A DNA stretch of 48,829 bases from an uncultured Roseburia sp. (GTDB lineage: Bacteria > Bacillota > Clostridia > Lachnospirales > Lachnospiraceae). The stretch is from contig CAMSQM010000022.1 in NCBI GenBank assembly GCA_947062675.1, forward strand, positions 1 through 48,829, in the 5' to 3' direction. Both the position numbers and the translations under genes were made by a program. Shown piece by piece: positions 1 to 8,905 of this stretch (positions within the stretch are counted from its first letter, which is position 1; each line of letters opens with the position of its first letter). Under the pieces are notes generated by a model. The model saw nothing but the letters and a program-made list of their open reading frames with translations, searched no databases and had not been told where the DNA came from.

Positions 1-208
1 AAACGGCCTGACCAGCGACGTTCTGCGCATCGGGCAGGTATTAAAGATCCCCGCCCCGGACTCCCCCTATACCGAATACACCGTCCGGTCCGGCGATTCC
101 CTCTGGACCATCGCGCAGCGCTACGGCACCACCGTCGATGATATCCGGCGGTTAAACGGCCTGACCAGCGACGTTCTGCGCATCGGGCAGGTATTAAAGA
201 TCCCCGCC
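1..208 (+). repeat. Two identical 55-bp copies within LysM repeats
   Basis: Bases 1-55 and 154-208 are identical, giving a repeat period of 153 bp (51 codons). Both copies encode the end of a LysM domain ([18 protein letters not shown]). The first copy may extend to the left of the window. Confidence 0.9.
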
Positions 209-214
209 GCCTGA
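1..214 (+). CDS. C-terminal end of a LysM-repeat protein (partial)
   Basis: The gene is cut by the left window edge; the reading frame is open from base 2 and stops with TGA at 212-214. It encodes about 70 residues, ending in one whole LysM domain ([19 protein letters not shown], then a DIRRLNGL segment, then IGQVLKIP) preceded by the end of another. LysM domains bind the glycan backbone of peptidoglycan, so this is probably a secreted or cell-wall protein such as a hydrolase or spore-coat/cortex protein; the catalytic part, if any, lies outside the window. The gene converges on the cardiolipin synthase gene with about 43 bp between the stops. The two LysM ends are identical at DNA level over 55 bp, which points to recent repeat duplication or conversion. 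Confidence 0.85.
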   Translation, partial: NGLTSDVLRIGQVLKIPAPDSPYTEYTVRSGDSLWTIAQRYGTTVDDIRRLNGLTSDVLRIGQVLKIPAA

Positions 215-257
215 GTGACGGCCGATACAGAAAATGCCCGCGTTTGATGCGGAATTC

Positions 258-1829
258 TTACAAAAGCGGCGCGATAACTTTCAGCAGACTGCCGAAAATC
301 CGGGTTCTGAGCTTTTCATTCCGGATGGTTTCGGCAGTCACCTGCCTGCACCTGGCCAGAGTGTCGGTAAAATCGCGCTCAATCTCAGGGATACAGCCGG
401 TCTCATACAGAAATGTCGCGCACTCGAAATGGTGGTACAGACTCCGGTAATCCAGATTAATCGTTCCGACTACCGCCTTATTATCATCGCTGACAAACAC
501 TTTCGCGTGAACAAATCCGGGGATATATTCATAGATACCGACCCCGGATTTCAGCAGGGATGCATAATGAGTCTTTGCCAGCGCATACGGCGCCTTTTTG
601 TCCGGAATGCCCGGCAGAATGATTTTCACATCAACTCCCCGCTCAGCCGCATATTTTAACGCTGTCTCCAGCTCCCCGTCCAGAATCAGATATGGCGTCA
701 TGATATGTACATAGCGGTCCGCACGGTTTAAAATATCCATGTAAACGCGCTCGCCCACCTTATCGCCGTCAAGCGGACAGTCGCCGTACGGGATCACATA
801 TCCTCTCTCATCTTTCGCGGACGGCGCGCTGCACAGATACTGTCTGAATTCCGGAGTCTGCTCGTCAATATTCCACATCTGCAGAAACATCAGGGTAAAA
901 CTTTTTACCGCCCCGCCCTCAAGCATCACCGCCGTATCCTTCCAGTGCCCGAAGCGCTCCACCTGATTAATATATTCGTCTGCGAGATTAACCCCGCCGT
1001 TAAACGCCGTGTGTCCGTCGATCACCAGAATCTTGCGGTGATCGCGGTAATTATAGTGCGTGGAAGCAAACGGGATCACCGGCGCAAACATTTTACATGC
1101 AATGCCGAGCGCCCGCAGACGCTCCGGATAATCATGCGATAACGTGGAAAATTCACACATACCGTCATACATTACCCTGACTTCCACGCCAAGTTTCGCC
1201 TTTCTCGCAAGGATTTCGAGGATTTTCCCCCACATCAGCCCTTCTTCGATAATAAAATACTCCAGAAAAATAAAATGCTCCGCCCGCTCCAGCTGTATAA
1301 GCATTTCTGCAAACTTATCCTCACCCGATGAAAAATACGTCACACGCGTATTATCAAAAACCGGATAACAGCCGGTGTGGCGGATATACGCCGCCATTGA
1401 CGCAACCCCCGGATTTTCCTTTTCAAGCGACGCGACCGTCTGTTCCTCCTGCTCAATATAGCCGTCCGTCTCCTCTATCAGCTGCGCGACCCGCATTTTT
1501 ACGGCACGGTGCCCGATTTCCGTCTGCGTGTAGAGCAGAAGCAGCGCGCCGAATACCGGAAACAGAATAATCAGAATCAGCCATGTAATTTTTGCGGTTG
1601 GATTGATCCCGCTGTTGAGCAGATACAGCACCATGATAATATTGAACAGAATCGTTCCGCCCAGAACATGGGGAAGCAGTCCCGCAAACCACTGAAACAG
1701 CCCCAGAACCACTGAAAACTGCAGTATGAGCAGCAGCAGAATCAGACCCAGACGGCTGAAAACAGTGTAAATCAGACCCTTCTGCCCTTTTTTCAGTAAA
1801 CGGATTCCTTTTTTATCATTTGTGTTCAT
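258..1829 (-). CDS. cls: Cardiolipin synthase
   Basis: This is a phospholipase-D superfamily cardiolipin synthase of 523 residues, which condenses two phosphatidylglycerol molecules into cardiolipin at the membrane. Two hydrophobic helices occupy roughly residues 20-90, followed by two HKD motifs: HRKILVIDG with a downstream GGVNLADEY, and HAKVFVSDD with a downstream GTINLDYRS. Length and layout match bacterial ClsA-type enzymes. The start chosen is the ATG at 1829 (MNTNDKKG), preceded on the minus strand by GGAGGAGAGG at good spacing; an in-frame ATG eight codons upstream has no comparable site. It is convergent with the LysM gene and divergent from the small ORF at 2145. I see no strong sigma-A promoter upstream. 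Confidence 0.93.
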   Translation of the reverse strand: MNTNDKKGIRLLKKGQKGLIYTVFSRLGLILLLLILQFSVVLGLFQWFAGLLPHVLGGTILFNIIMVLYLLNSGINPTAKITWLILIILFPVFGALLLLYTQTEIGHRAVKMRVAQLIEETDGYIEQEEQTVASLEKENPGVASMAAYIRHTGCYPVFDNTRVTYFSSGEDKFAEMLIQLERAEHFIFLEYFIIEEGLMWGKILEILARKAKLGVEVRVMYDGMCEFSTLSHDYPERLRALGIACKMFAPVIPFASTHYNYRDHRKILVIDGHTAFNGGVNLADEYINQVERFGHWKDTAVMLEGGAVKSFTLMFLQMWNIDEQTPEFRQYLCSAPSAKDERGYVIPYGDCPLDGDKVGERVYMDILNRADRYVHIMTPYLILDGELETALKYAAERGVDVKIILPGIPDKKAPYALAKTHYASLLKSGVGIYEYIPGFVHAKVFVSDDNKAVVGTINLDYRSLYHHFECATFLYETGCIPEIERDFTDTLARCRQVTAETIRNEKLRTRIFGSLLKVIAPLL

Positions 1830-2144
1830 TTTCCTCTCCTCCCCGGCGGCCATTCTGTGCGCAGGTCCGTCCCGGGCTCCCTGACCGGCCGCTGACGTGC
1901 GATCCGTCCTGCGCCCTGAACCTTAACAACCGTAACACACATTTCCCGGAAAAACAATCCCTCTTCCCTTCCCCGTACATGGCCACAATACCTGTCAGGA
2001 ACTCCCGCGCGTCTTTTTCCAGCCCCACAGAATCTTGCAGAAATGTAAGAAACCGGGGAAAAATGTAAGCCGGATCGATGGAATGTGCCCCGGGCTTTCT
2101 GATATGATAATGGCATCATAAAACAGAACGGGAGGCATCTTACA
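1830..2144. other. Intergenic region between cls and a small ORF, with a spaced direct repeat
   Basis: No convincing gene lies in these 315 bp. AAATGTAAG occurs at 2041-2049 and again at 2061-2069, a spacing of exactly 20 bp, upstream of a sigma-A-like -10 (TATGAT, 2103-2108) that faces the small ORF at 2145; the matching -35 is poor. The direct repeat is in the position of an activator or response-regulator site, but that role is inference. A 70-codon minus-strand frame overlapping the cls start was not accepted as a gene. Confidence 0.45.
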
Positions 2145-2285
2145 ATGAAAGAAAAAAATACAAATCAGTTATGGCGCAGAATCATGCTGGTGGCATTTGC
2201 TGTCTTTGTCCTCAGGCTCTTCTTTTCACGCAGAAAATCCGTCGATCCTGTCTGTATGCGGGATTACAGGGACACCGGCTGGTAA
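2145..2285 (+). CDS. Small single-span membrane peptide, 46 aa
   Basis: The ORF has an ATG start with a good ribosome binding site (GGGAGG about 9 bases upstream) and a TATGAT -10 box about 37 bp before the start. The peptide has a polar, basic N-terminus (MKEKNTNQLWRRI), one hydrophobic segment at about residues 14-28 (MLVAFAVFVLRLFF), then a basic stop-transfer SRRK and a short polar tail (CMRDYRDTGW). That layout fits a single-span membrane peptide. I do not recognise a family. It sits between divergent cls and the terminator shared with the flavodiiron gene, so it is probably a stand-alone transcript. Confidence 0.55.
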   Translation: MKEKNTNQLWRRIMLVAFAVFVLRLFFSRRKSVDPVCMRDYRDTGW

Positions 2286-2307
2286 AAAGATGATTTTACC
2301 TGTAAAT

Positions 2308-2334
2308 AAAGAATCCGGCCAGAGCCGGATTCTT
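2308..2334. terminator. Likely bidirectional intrinsic terminator
   Basis: A stem AAAGAATCCGGC / GCCGGATTCTTT with a CAGA loop lies between the converging small ORF (2145-2285) and the flavodiiron gene. On the minus strand the stem is followed by an AT-rich run; on the plus strand the T-tract is short. Confidence 0.75.
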
Positions 2335-2344
2335 TGTGAGCTTT

Positions 2345-3568
2345 TTATTTCTTCTCTTCCTCCATGGATTCGAGTATCGCGTCTGCAAGAGCGTCCAGCT
2401 CGCCTGCCTTCTCCGCCTGCAGAGAGGATGCAAGGGAAAGTCTGCTTCCAAGAACTGTCATGCCTTTCAGCTCTTCCTGAATAAACTTTTCCATCAGATC
2501 GCCGGACCTGCAGGCCCAGGAACCATTCTCCACAATCGCAAATGTCCTCTTCTGAAGATTGAGTGCCTTCATATCCATCAGATAATTGTGCATCACAGGA
2601 TAGATGCCGAGATTGTAGGTCACGCTCGCCAGAACCACATGGCTCAGGCGGAATGTCTCGGAAATCAGGTAGGATACATGCGTGTTCGAGACATCATATA
2701 CTGCAACATTGGTCATACCCTTCTCACAGAGCTTTGAAGCCAGCGCGTTCGCGGCAGCCTCTGTATTGCCGTACATGGAGGCGTAGGCGATCATAACTCC
2801 TTTCTCCTCCGGCTCATAGGTGCTCCAGTGCTGGTATTTGTCGATCAGATACCCGAAATCGCTGCGCCACACCGGACCGTGAAGCGGGCAGATATATTTG
2901 ATTTTATCGACAATCGCGCCGGCTTTTTTCAGAAGCAGCTGCACATGCGGTCCGTACTTGCCGACGATATTTGTGTAATAGCGTCTCGCGTCGTCAATCC
3001 AGTCGCGGTCAAAATTTACCTCGTCATTGAACAGTCTGCCATCCAGCGCGCCGAAGGAACCAAACGCATCCGCCGCAAACAGAACACCGTTTGTCACATC
3101 AAACGTCACCATCGCCTCCGGCCAGTGCACCATCGGAGCCGCGACAAACGTCACCGTGTGCTTTCCGAAACACCTGGTATCCCCCTCTTTTACTTCATCC
3201 AGGGGATGCCCGTCGATATGGAATCCAAACTGGCGCATCAGCATAAACGCTTTCGCTGTGCTGATCACCGTCACATCGGGATAGCGGAGCAGCACTTCTT
3301 CCAGGGACGCCCCGTGATCGGGCTCCATATGGTTAATCACCATATAGTCAAGGCTGCGACCGGCAAGGACATGCTCCAGATTCTCGAGGAACTGGCGGCA
3401 CGCTGACCAGTCCGCCGTGTCAAAGAGAACGGTTTTTTCGTCGGTCAGAACATAGGCATTATAGGAAACTCCCCTTGGAATGGGATGAATATTCTCAAAC
3501 AGCGCCAGACGCCGGTCATTCGCACCAATCCAGTACAGGTCATCCGTTACATTTCTCACACAATACAT
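2345..3568 (-). CDS. fprA: Flavodiiron protein (A-type flavoprotein, oxygen/NO reductase)
   Basis: This 407-residue protein has the two-domain layout of flavodiiron proteins: an N-terminal metallo-beta-lactamase-like diiron domain (about residues 1-250) and a C-terminal flavodoxin domain binding FMN (IAYASMYGNTEAAANAL, about residue 255 on). The iron ligands are all visible: HMEPDH, then VHWPEA, AADAFG and CPLHGPVW. The family reduces oxygen to water, or NO to N2O, with electrons from rubredoxin, in the cytoplasm of anaerobes. AGGAGG precedes the ATG. It starts 13 bp after the stop of the acyl-CoA dehydrogenase/EtfA/rubredoxin fusion, so the two are almost certainly co-transcribed and the rubredoxin module is the obvious electron donor. 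Which acceptor it prefers cannot be read from sequence. Confidence 0.95.
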   Translation of the reverse strand: MYCVRNVTDDLYWIGANDRRLALFENIHPIPRGVSYNAYVLTDEKTVLFDTADWSACRQFLENLEHVLAGRSLDYMVINHMEPDHGASLEEVLLRYPDVTVISTAKAFMLMRQFGFHIDGHPLDEVKEGDTRCFGKHTVTFVAAPMVHWPEAMVTFDVTNGVLFAADAFGSFGALDGRLFNDEVNFDRDWIDDARRYYTNIVGKYGPHVQLLLKKAGAIVDKIKYICPLHGPVWRSDFGYLIDKYQHWSTYEPEEKGVMIAYASMYGNTEAAANALASKLCEKGMTNVAVYDVSNTHVSYLISETFRLSHVVLASVTYNLGIYPVMHNYLMDMKALNLQKRTFAIVENGSWACRSGDLMEKFIQEELKGMTVLGSRLSLASSLQAEKAGELDALADAILESMEEEKK

Positions 3569-3581
3569 GGCTCATCCTCCT

Positions 3582-5501
3582 CTACGCTTCTTCAATAAAC
3601 TGCTCTTTCTCTTCCCCGCACTCCGGGCAGACCCACTCGTCCGGAAGCTTCTCAAACAGGGTTCCGGGCATTACCTCCCCGTCCTCATCTCCGAGATCCG
3701 GATCGTACACATAACCGCAGCCGCTGCACACATAACTTTTGCCGACCGGTTCCGGCTTCGGCGGCGCCGGACGCTTCATCTTAATCATCGGTACAGGCGC
3801 GGGGCTCTTCGGCTCTCCGGTGTCGAGTGCGGCCGCGAGCAGCGGAAGTATCTCCATCACATCGCCGACGATACCGTAATCACAGTTTTTGAAAATGGGC
3901 GCATTGGCGTTTTTATTGATCGCCACAATCGTGGCCGCGTCCCTGATTCCCTTCAGATGCTGACTTGCACCTGAAATCCCGCAGGCTATGTAGAGATTTC
4001 CCGTGAACTTCTGACCGGACATTCCGACATAGCGGTTCATCGGAACATATTTTAAGGTCTCCGCCACAGGGCGTGAAGACCCGACCGCAGCTCCTGCCGC
4101 CGCCGCGAGCTTCTCAATCAGCGCCATGTTCTCCTTCGCACCGATTCCCTTTCCGGCACTGACCACACGCTCCGCCTGTGCGATCGGTGTGTCGATGTCA
4201 ATTCCGACCGTAAAATCATATCCATCCTTCCGAAGGCTCTCCACAAGGGAATCCACACGCTCCTGCGCGCTCCCTCCTTTGAATATCATCTTTTTGCGGA
4301 GTCCCGTCACGGCAGGCTTCTTCTGCCCCGCGGCTTTTGACGCGGATGGGGACTTCGGCATTTTCCCGATCAGATTCGCCGCGATCACCACACGCTGGAT
4401 CTCATTGGTTCCCTCATAGATCGTCGTAATCTTCGCATCCCTGTAGGCGCGCTCCACCTCCATGCCTTTTAAGTAGCCGCTTCCGCCAAAGATCTGAAGC
4501 GCGTCGTTTGTCACTTCAAGCGCGATATCCGAAGCGTACTGTTTGGCCATTGCCGCCTCCATCGCGTACGGCTCGTGGTGTTCTTTCAGTTCCGCCGCAC
4601 TGTACACCAGCATCCTCGCGCAGCGCAGTTTCGTCGCCATATCCGCAAGTTTGAACGAGACAATCTGCTGACGGCAGATCGGTCTGCCAAACTGAACTCT
4701 TTCTTTGGAATATTCCAGTGCATTTTCAAACGCGCCCTGTGCAATCCCCAGCGCCTGGGAGGCGATACCGATACGCCCGCCGTCGAGCGTCGCCATGGCA
4801 ATCTTAAATCCCTCCCCCTCTTTGCCGAGCAGATTCTCCTTCGGAACCTTTACATCGTTAAATATCAGCTCTGCCGTGGATGAGGAGCGGATTCCCATCT
4901 TATCATAGTGGTCACCGAACTCAAATCCCTCGTATCCTTTTTCCACGATAAAGGCAGAGATTCCCTTTGTGCCGATATCCGGGGTTGTCACCGCAAACAC
5001 CACATATGTATCCGCTTTCGGCGCGTTCGTGATAAAGATCTTGCCGCCGTTCAGCAGATAATAATCTCCTTTTAAGACCGCCGTCGTCTCCGTTCCGCCC
5101 GCATCTGAACCTGCATTCGGCTCCGTGAGCCCGAACGCGCCGATTTTCTCTCCCCTGGCAAGTGGAACAAGGTATTTCTGTTTCTGCTCCTCTGTGCCGT
5201 ACTGGAAAATCGGCCAGCTTCCAAGCGATACATGTGCGGAAAGGATAACGCCCGTTCCACCGTCCACTCTCGCCAGCTCTTCCACCGCAATCGCATAGCT
5301 CATCACATCGAGCCCGGCTCCGCCGTACTCTTTCGGATACGGGATTCCCATCAGGTTCATCTCAGCCATTTTCTTTACGGCTTCCGCTGGAAACTCATTA
5401 TTCTGGTCCATCATAAATGCCTGCGGCTTTACCTCTGCCTCGGCAAATCTGCGGATCTGTTTCCGGAACGCTTCATGGGCGTCTGTTGTCTTAAAATACA
5501 T
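3582..5501 (-). CDS. Acyl-CoA dehydrogenase - EtfA FAD domain - rubredoxin fusion
   Basis: Three modules sit in one 639-residue chain. Residues ~1-380 are a full acyl-CoA dehydrogenase ([11 protein letters not shown] flavin loop; catalytic Glu in [11 protein letters not shown] near residue 365). Residues ~420-555 match the C-terminal FAD-binding domain of electron-transfer flavoprotein alpha ([19 protein letters not shown], then [11 protein letters not shown] and DYGIVGD). A proline-rich linker leads to a C-terminal rubredoxin with both CxxC pairs ([21 protein letters not shown]). The EtfA N-terminal domain and EtfB are absent. The likely electron path is acyl-CoA to FAD to Etf-FAD to rubredoxin iron, and on to the flavodiiron protein encoded 13 bp downstream. 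The start is the ATG at 5501 with GGAGGAAG six bases upstream; an ATG 14 codons earlier lacks a site. Substrate chain length is unknown; butyryl-CoA is plausible. Confidence 0.92.
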   Translation of the reverse strand: MYFKTTDAHEAFRKQIRRFAEAEVKPQAFMMDQNNEFPAEAVKKMAEMNLMGIPYPKEYGGAGLDVMSYAIAVEELARVDGGTGVILSAHVSLGSWPIFQYGTEEQKQKYLVPLARGEKIGAFGLTEPNAGSDAGGTETTAVLKGDYYLLNGGKIFITNAPKADTYVVFAVTTPDIGTKGISAFIVEKGYEGFEFGDHYDKMGIRSSSTAELIFNDVKVPKENLLGKEGEGFKIAMATLDGGRIGIASQALGIAQGAFENALEYSKERVQFGRPICRQQIVSFKLADMATKLRCARMLVYSAAELKEHHEPYAMEAAMAKQYASDIALEVTNDALQIFGGSGYLKGMEVERAYRDAKITTIYEGTNEIQRVVIAANLIGKMPKSPSASKAAGQKKPAVTGLRKKMIFKGGSAQERVDSLVESLRKDGYDFTVGIDIDTPIAQAERVVSAGKGIGAKENMALIEKLAAAAGAAVGSSRPVAETLKYVPMNRYVGMSGQKFTGNLYIACGISGASQHLKGIRDAATIVAINKNANAPIFKNCDYGIVGDVMEILPLLAAALDTGEPKSPAPVPMIKMKRPAPPKPEPVGKSYVCSGCGYVYDPDLGDEDGEVMPGTLFEKLPDEWVCPECGEEKEQFIEEA

Positions 5502-5566
5502 CGCACTTCCTCCTTCTCTGACTGGTTTCAGCATTTTAACCATTTCCCATCTATTTGTATGAATTC

Positions 5567-5595
5567 ATTTTATCAATATGACTGTTTTCTGTCAA
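5567..5595 (-). promoter_or_regulatory. Sigma-A promoter of the acyl-CoA dehydrogenase/flavodiiron operon
   Basis: On the minus strand TTGACA (5590-5595) is followed by a 17-bp spacer and TAAAAT (5567-5572), with an extended -10 TG. This is close to consensus and predicts a 5' leader of about 60 bases before the ATG at 5501. Confidence 0.85.
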
Positions 5596-5684
5596 TTTAT
5601 TTTCATACTTTTTATACTTTTTTTACAAAAAGGGATCGCATTCCCGCTCCGTTTATCGGGCAGTAAGCCTTCCAAAAAACCGGA

Positions 5685-5713
5685 TTGCAAAAACAGCCCC
5701 GGAATGCTATGAT
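5685..5713 (+). promoter_or_regulatory. Sigma-A promoter of the binding-protein/chemoreceptor pair
   Basis: TTGCAA (5685-5690), a 17-bp spacer and TATGAT (5708-5713) preceded by an extended -10 TGC. It lies about 30 bp upstream of the lipoprotein start at 5746. Confidence 0.8.
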
Positions 5714-5745
5714 AATTCAAAATATTACATTCTACGGAGAACATC

Positions 5746-6999
5746 ATGAAACGAAAAATCAGTCTGTGGTTTCCGGTCTTTCTTGCGGCCGGCTTTTTAT
5801 CAGGATGTCAGAAACAGCAGCCGGCCTCCCCGGAATCCGGAACAGAAACAAAAGAAATGCCTCTCCCGGAGTCAGTCAGTCTGACCGTCTGGGGGGCGGC
5901 GGAGGACGAAGCACTTCTCTGTCAGATCTTTGACAGCTTTCAGGAACAGTATCGCGGAGAGGCGGATTTTCAGATCACTTTCCACCCCGAGAGCGAGAGC
6001 CACTGTGCCGACGCCCTGCTGGCGGATCTGGAACAGGGCGCAGATGTATTCGCTTTTGCGGACGACCAGCTGAACACGCTGGTGGCCGCCGGCGCGCTGG
6101 AACCGGTGGAAAACGCCGAATCGGTGCGCGAAAACAACCTGCCGGAATCTGTCCTTGCGGCGTCCGTAAACGACACGCTCTACGCTCTTCCGCTGACCGC
6201 GGATAACGGCTATTTTCTCTATTATAATAAGGATTATTTTTCAGAAGAGGATATCTTATCCCTGGACCGGATGCTGTCCGTCGCCGCGGAACGCGGCAGG
6301 AAAGTCTCGATGGAATGGTCTTCCGGCTGGTATGTATATTCACTGTTCGGCGGAACCGGACTCACCGTCGGGCTGAATGATGACGGGATTACCAATTACT
6401 GCACCTGGAATAGCACAGACGGGGCCATAAAGGGAACCGATGTCGCGAAAGCCATGCTGGATATCGCAAAGCATCCGGGCTTTCTCTCCACCGACGACGC
6501 CGGCTTTCTGGAGGGCGTCAGGAACGGCACGGTTATAGCGGGCATCAACGGCGTTTGGAATGCGGTTGCCGTCGGGGAAGTCTGGGGCGATGGCTTTGGT
6601 GCGGCAAAACTGCCCTCCTATACCTGCGCCGGAAAACAGGTGCAGATGACCTCCTTCTCCGGTTACAAGCTGATCGGTGTAAACGCCTACTCAAAAGAGC
6701 GGAAATGGTCCGCCAGACTGGCCGAATGGATTACATCCGGGGAAAACCAGATGCTCCGCTTTGGCATGCGCGGTCAGGGGCCTTCCGCGATAAACGCCGC
6801 TGCCTCAGAGGAAGTCCGCAGCTCTCCCGCAATCGCCGCGCTGCTGGAGCAGTCGCAATACTCTTCGCTGCAGCGCATCGGAAACAATTTCTGGGAACCG
6901 GTCACCACGTTTACCTCGGACATTCTGAATGGAAATCTCTCAGAAGAGACCCTGCAGGAACAGCTCGACATAATGGTCGAAGGAATCACCGCCCCCTAG
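5746..6999 (+). CDS. Extracellular sugar-binding lipoprotein paired with a chemoreceptor
   Basis: A 417-residue ABC-type solute-binding protein. The N-terminus is a lipoprotein signal with lipobox LSGC (Cys near residue 22). The body resembles the maltose-type binding protein encoded at 42055-43293: shared features are LTVWGAAED against LMVWAPSED, ADVFAFADDQLNTL against ADVFMYANDNLTVL, YFSEEDILSLDRML against VFSEEDVKSLDAML, and a C-terminal NNFWEPV against SNCWTPV. No permease gene is adjacent; the next gene, 43 bp downstream on the same strand, is a methyl-accepting chemotaxis protein. I infer that this protein presents a sugar, probably an alpha-glucan fragment, to that receptor, or feeds an unlinked transporter. 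Start: ATG with CGGAGA upstream. Confidence 0.88.
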   Translation: MKRKISLWFPVFLAAGFLSGCQKQQPASPESGTETKEMPLPESVSLTVWGAAEDEALLCQIFDSFQEQYRGEADFQITFHPESESHCADALLADLEQGADVFAFADDQLNTLVAAGALEPVENAESVRENNLPESVLAASVNDTLYALPLTADNGYFLYYNKDYFSEEDILSLDRMLSVAAERGRKVSMEWSSGWYVYSLFGGTGLTVGLNDDGITNYCTWNSTDGAIKGTDVAKAMLDIAKHPGFLSTDDAGFLEGVRNGTVIAGINGVWNAVAVGEVWGDGFGAAKLPSYTCAGKQVQMTSFSGYKLIGVNAYSKERKWSARLAEWITSGENQMLRFGMRGQGPSAINAAASEEVRSSPAIAALLEQSQYSSLQRIGNNFWEPVTTFTSDILNGNLSEETLQEQLDIMVEGITAP

Positions 7000-7042
7000 A
7001 ATCCGGATTCGTATAACAGACTAAAAAGGAGTGACAGCCCCA

Positions 7043-8626
7043 ATGAAAAACATTCGTTTAAAATACCGTCTGATTCTGCCCATTGCCCTTCTCGGGATTG
7101 TGGCGCTTCTGTCAAATATGCTCTCCATTTTCAGCATCCGGAATGTAAATGCAGGCGCTTCCGCCATCACTGACAATTATATGGACGGAAAAAGCCGGCT
7201 GGCAGACATCTGCCAGTCTTCCATGGAGCTCCATAAAATGGCGCTGAGCCACATTGTCGCCACCGACTATAGCACCATGATCACGCTCGTAAATCAGATC
7301 AAAGAGGAGGAAACGCGGCTTTACGATATGCTTGCCGGCTATAAAGCCTACGTGACACCGGAAGACCAGGAACAGTATGAAGCCCTTCTGGCAGATTATG
7401 ATTCTTTCCGGCACGCGCTTGTCCGCCTGGTCTGTGCCAGTGCCGCCCACAAAACCACGGATGCCTACGCCCTCGCCAACGGTGACGTGGCTTCCTTCGC
7501 CAGCGCCCTGGACGCGGATATAGACGCCCTGGACGCTTCCATCAGCGCACAGACCGGGGCGGCGAAGGAACACCTCCTTGCCGTATACCGGATCTCCCTT
7601 GCCGTGGGCATCACGGCAATTATCACCTGCGCCCTGCTGGTGTTCGCCGATCTGAAGCTGATCACCTGTTATGTTGTGACTCCTGTCAGCAGTATCTTAA
7701 AAACAATCCGGGAAAGTTCCGGCCACATCAACAGTATGACCGGAGAAGTGCTGAAAAGAACCAGAGCCTCCAGGGGAAGCGCAGCCGGCCTTTCTTCCCT
7801 TGCCGGTCAGCTGTCCGAAACAATTCAGGAAGTGGCCGGCAGCGTATCCGTCATCAGCGACAACGCGGAAAATGTCCGCCTCGACGTCCATAAAATCGCA
7901 GAAGAATGCAACGCCATCACAATCTGCACAGCCCGCATGAACGAACGCGCAGACACCATGCAGCAGACTGCCAGAAACAGCGCGGAAATGACCCGTGCGA
8001 AAGCGGAGGAGATCCTGCGCTCCTTAAACGATGCCATCGAAAAAAGCAAAAGTGTGGATCAGATCCGGAATCTGACAGAAGAAATCCTCGCGATCTCCCG
8101 CCAGACCCGGCTGATCTCCCTGAATGCCTCGGTGGAAGCCGCCAATGCCGGCGACTCAGGCAGAGGTTTCGCGGTCGTCGCGGAGGAGGTGCGTGATCTC
8201 GCCAGCTCCAGCCAGGAAACCGCCAGCCGTATTCAGGAGATCAACGACGTGGTCACTGCCGCCGTGTACAATCTCTCCGGGCAGGCGCAGCAGCTTGTGG
8301 ATTATATGAATCAGTCTGTGCTCACAGAATTTCAGGCATTCGTACAGTCCGGCAGCCAGTACAGGGAAGATGCCGCCTATATCCGCCACGCCATGGATGA
8401 ATTTCAGGAACAGACAGGGCACTTAAAGTCTTCCATGTCTGAGATTGCAGATTCCATCGGCAGAATCACAAAAGTGATCGGGGAAGGGGCCAGCGGCATC
8501 GCCGGCGTCGCCGGCAATACCAGAAGTCTGGCCGATGACATGGAAGATATCACTCAGCGCATGGGAATCAGCCAGGAAGTTGTAAAAGGACTTGAAAAAG
8601 AAACGGTCGTGTTTGAGAATCTATAG
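7043..8626 (+). CDS. Methyl-accepting chemotaxis protein
   Basis: A 527-residue chemoreceptor. A membrane helix at about residues 9-30 is followed by an extracytoplasmic helical sensor of some 150 residues, a second membrane helix near 185-210, and a long cytoplasmic coiled coil whose tip carries the MCP signature ([13 protein letters not shown], then [15 protein letters not shown]), which contacts CheA and CheW. A HAMP domain is not obvious, and no C-terminal CheR-binding pentapeptide is seen. The ATG at 7043 is preferred to the GTG at 7031 because AAAAGGAG lies directly upstream at workable distance. It is co-oriented with the binding lipoprotein 43 bp upstream, which suggests ligand sensing through that protein. 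No other chemotaxis gene is in the window. Confidence 0.9.
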   Translation: MKNIRLKYRLILPIALLGIVALLSNMLSIFSIRNVNAGASAITDNYMDGKSRLADICQSSMELHKMALSHIVATDYSTMITLVNQIKEEETRLYDMLAGYKAYVTPEDQEQYEALLADYDSFRHALVRLVCASAAHKTTDAYALANGDVASFASALDADIDALDASISAQTGAAKEHLLAVYRISLAVGITAIITCALLVFADLKLITCYVVTPVSSILKTIRESSGHINSMTGEVLKRTRASRGSAAGLSSLAGQLSETIQEVAGSVSVISDNAENVRLDVHKIAEECNAITICTARMNERADTMQQTARNSAEMTRAKAEEILRSLNDAIEKSKSVDQIRNLTEEILAISRQTRLISLNASVEAANAGDSGRGFAVVAEEVRDLASSSQETASRIQEINDVVTAAVYNLSGQAQQLVDYMNQSVLTEFQAFVQSGSQYREDAAYIRHAMDEFQEQTGHLKSSMSEIADSIGRITKVIGEGASGIAGVAGNTRSLADDMEDITQRMGISQEVVKGLEKETVVFENL

Positions 8627-8905
8627 AATCTGTCCTCCCTGTTCCTGTGTCAGCGCCCGTGCGATGGACCCCCGGCCCCGTCGCACCGCTCCCCCTGCAG
8701 ACCGTACAAAAACGCTCAGACAGCTGTCCGGCCTGCACCTCGTCAGGACCGTCCGACCGGTTGACAAAATGAATCGCTCCCTGTCACATGACGGGAAAAA
8801 GCGGCATCCCCGGACAGGCGCGCAGGATATACACATCGTCACGAACCACTACGATCGTGTACTTACCCTCCGCGCCTGCCGCCATCAGCCGCCCCGTTTC
8901 CTGCT
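8627..8905. other. Convergent intergenic region, possible gene remnant
   Basis: These 279 bp separate the chemoreceptor from the end of the surface-protein gene. I see no strong terminator. On the minus strand a short frame starting about 17 bp after the surface-protein stop reads MAAGAEGKYTIVVVRDDVYI, stops after 34 codons, and a protein-like stretch (QGAIHFVNRSDGP) continues after that stop. This may be a decayed gene but is too weak to call. Confidence 0.3.

Noticed and set aside
1816-2028. 70-codon minus-strand ORF before cls
   Set aside because: It runs into the cls start in another frame, has no recognisable motif and no good ribosome binding site.
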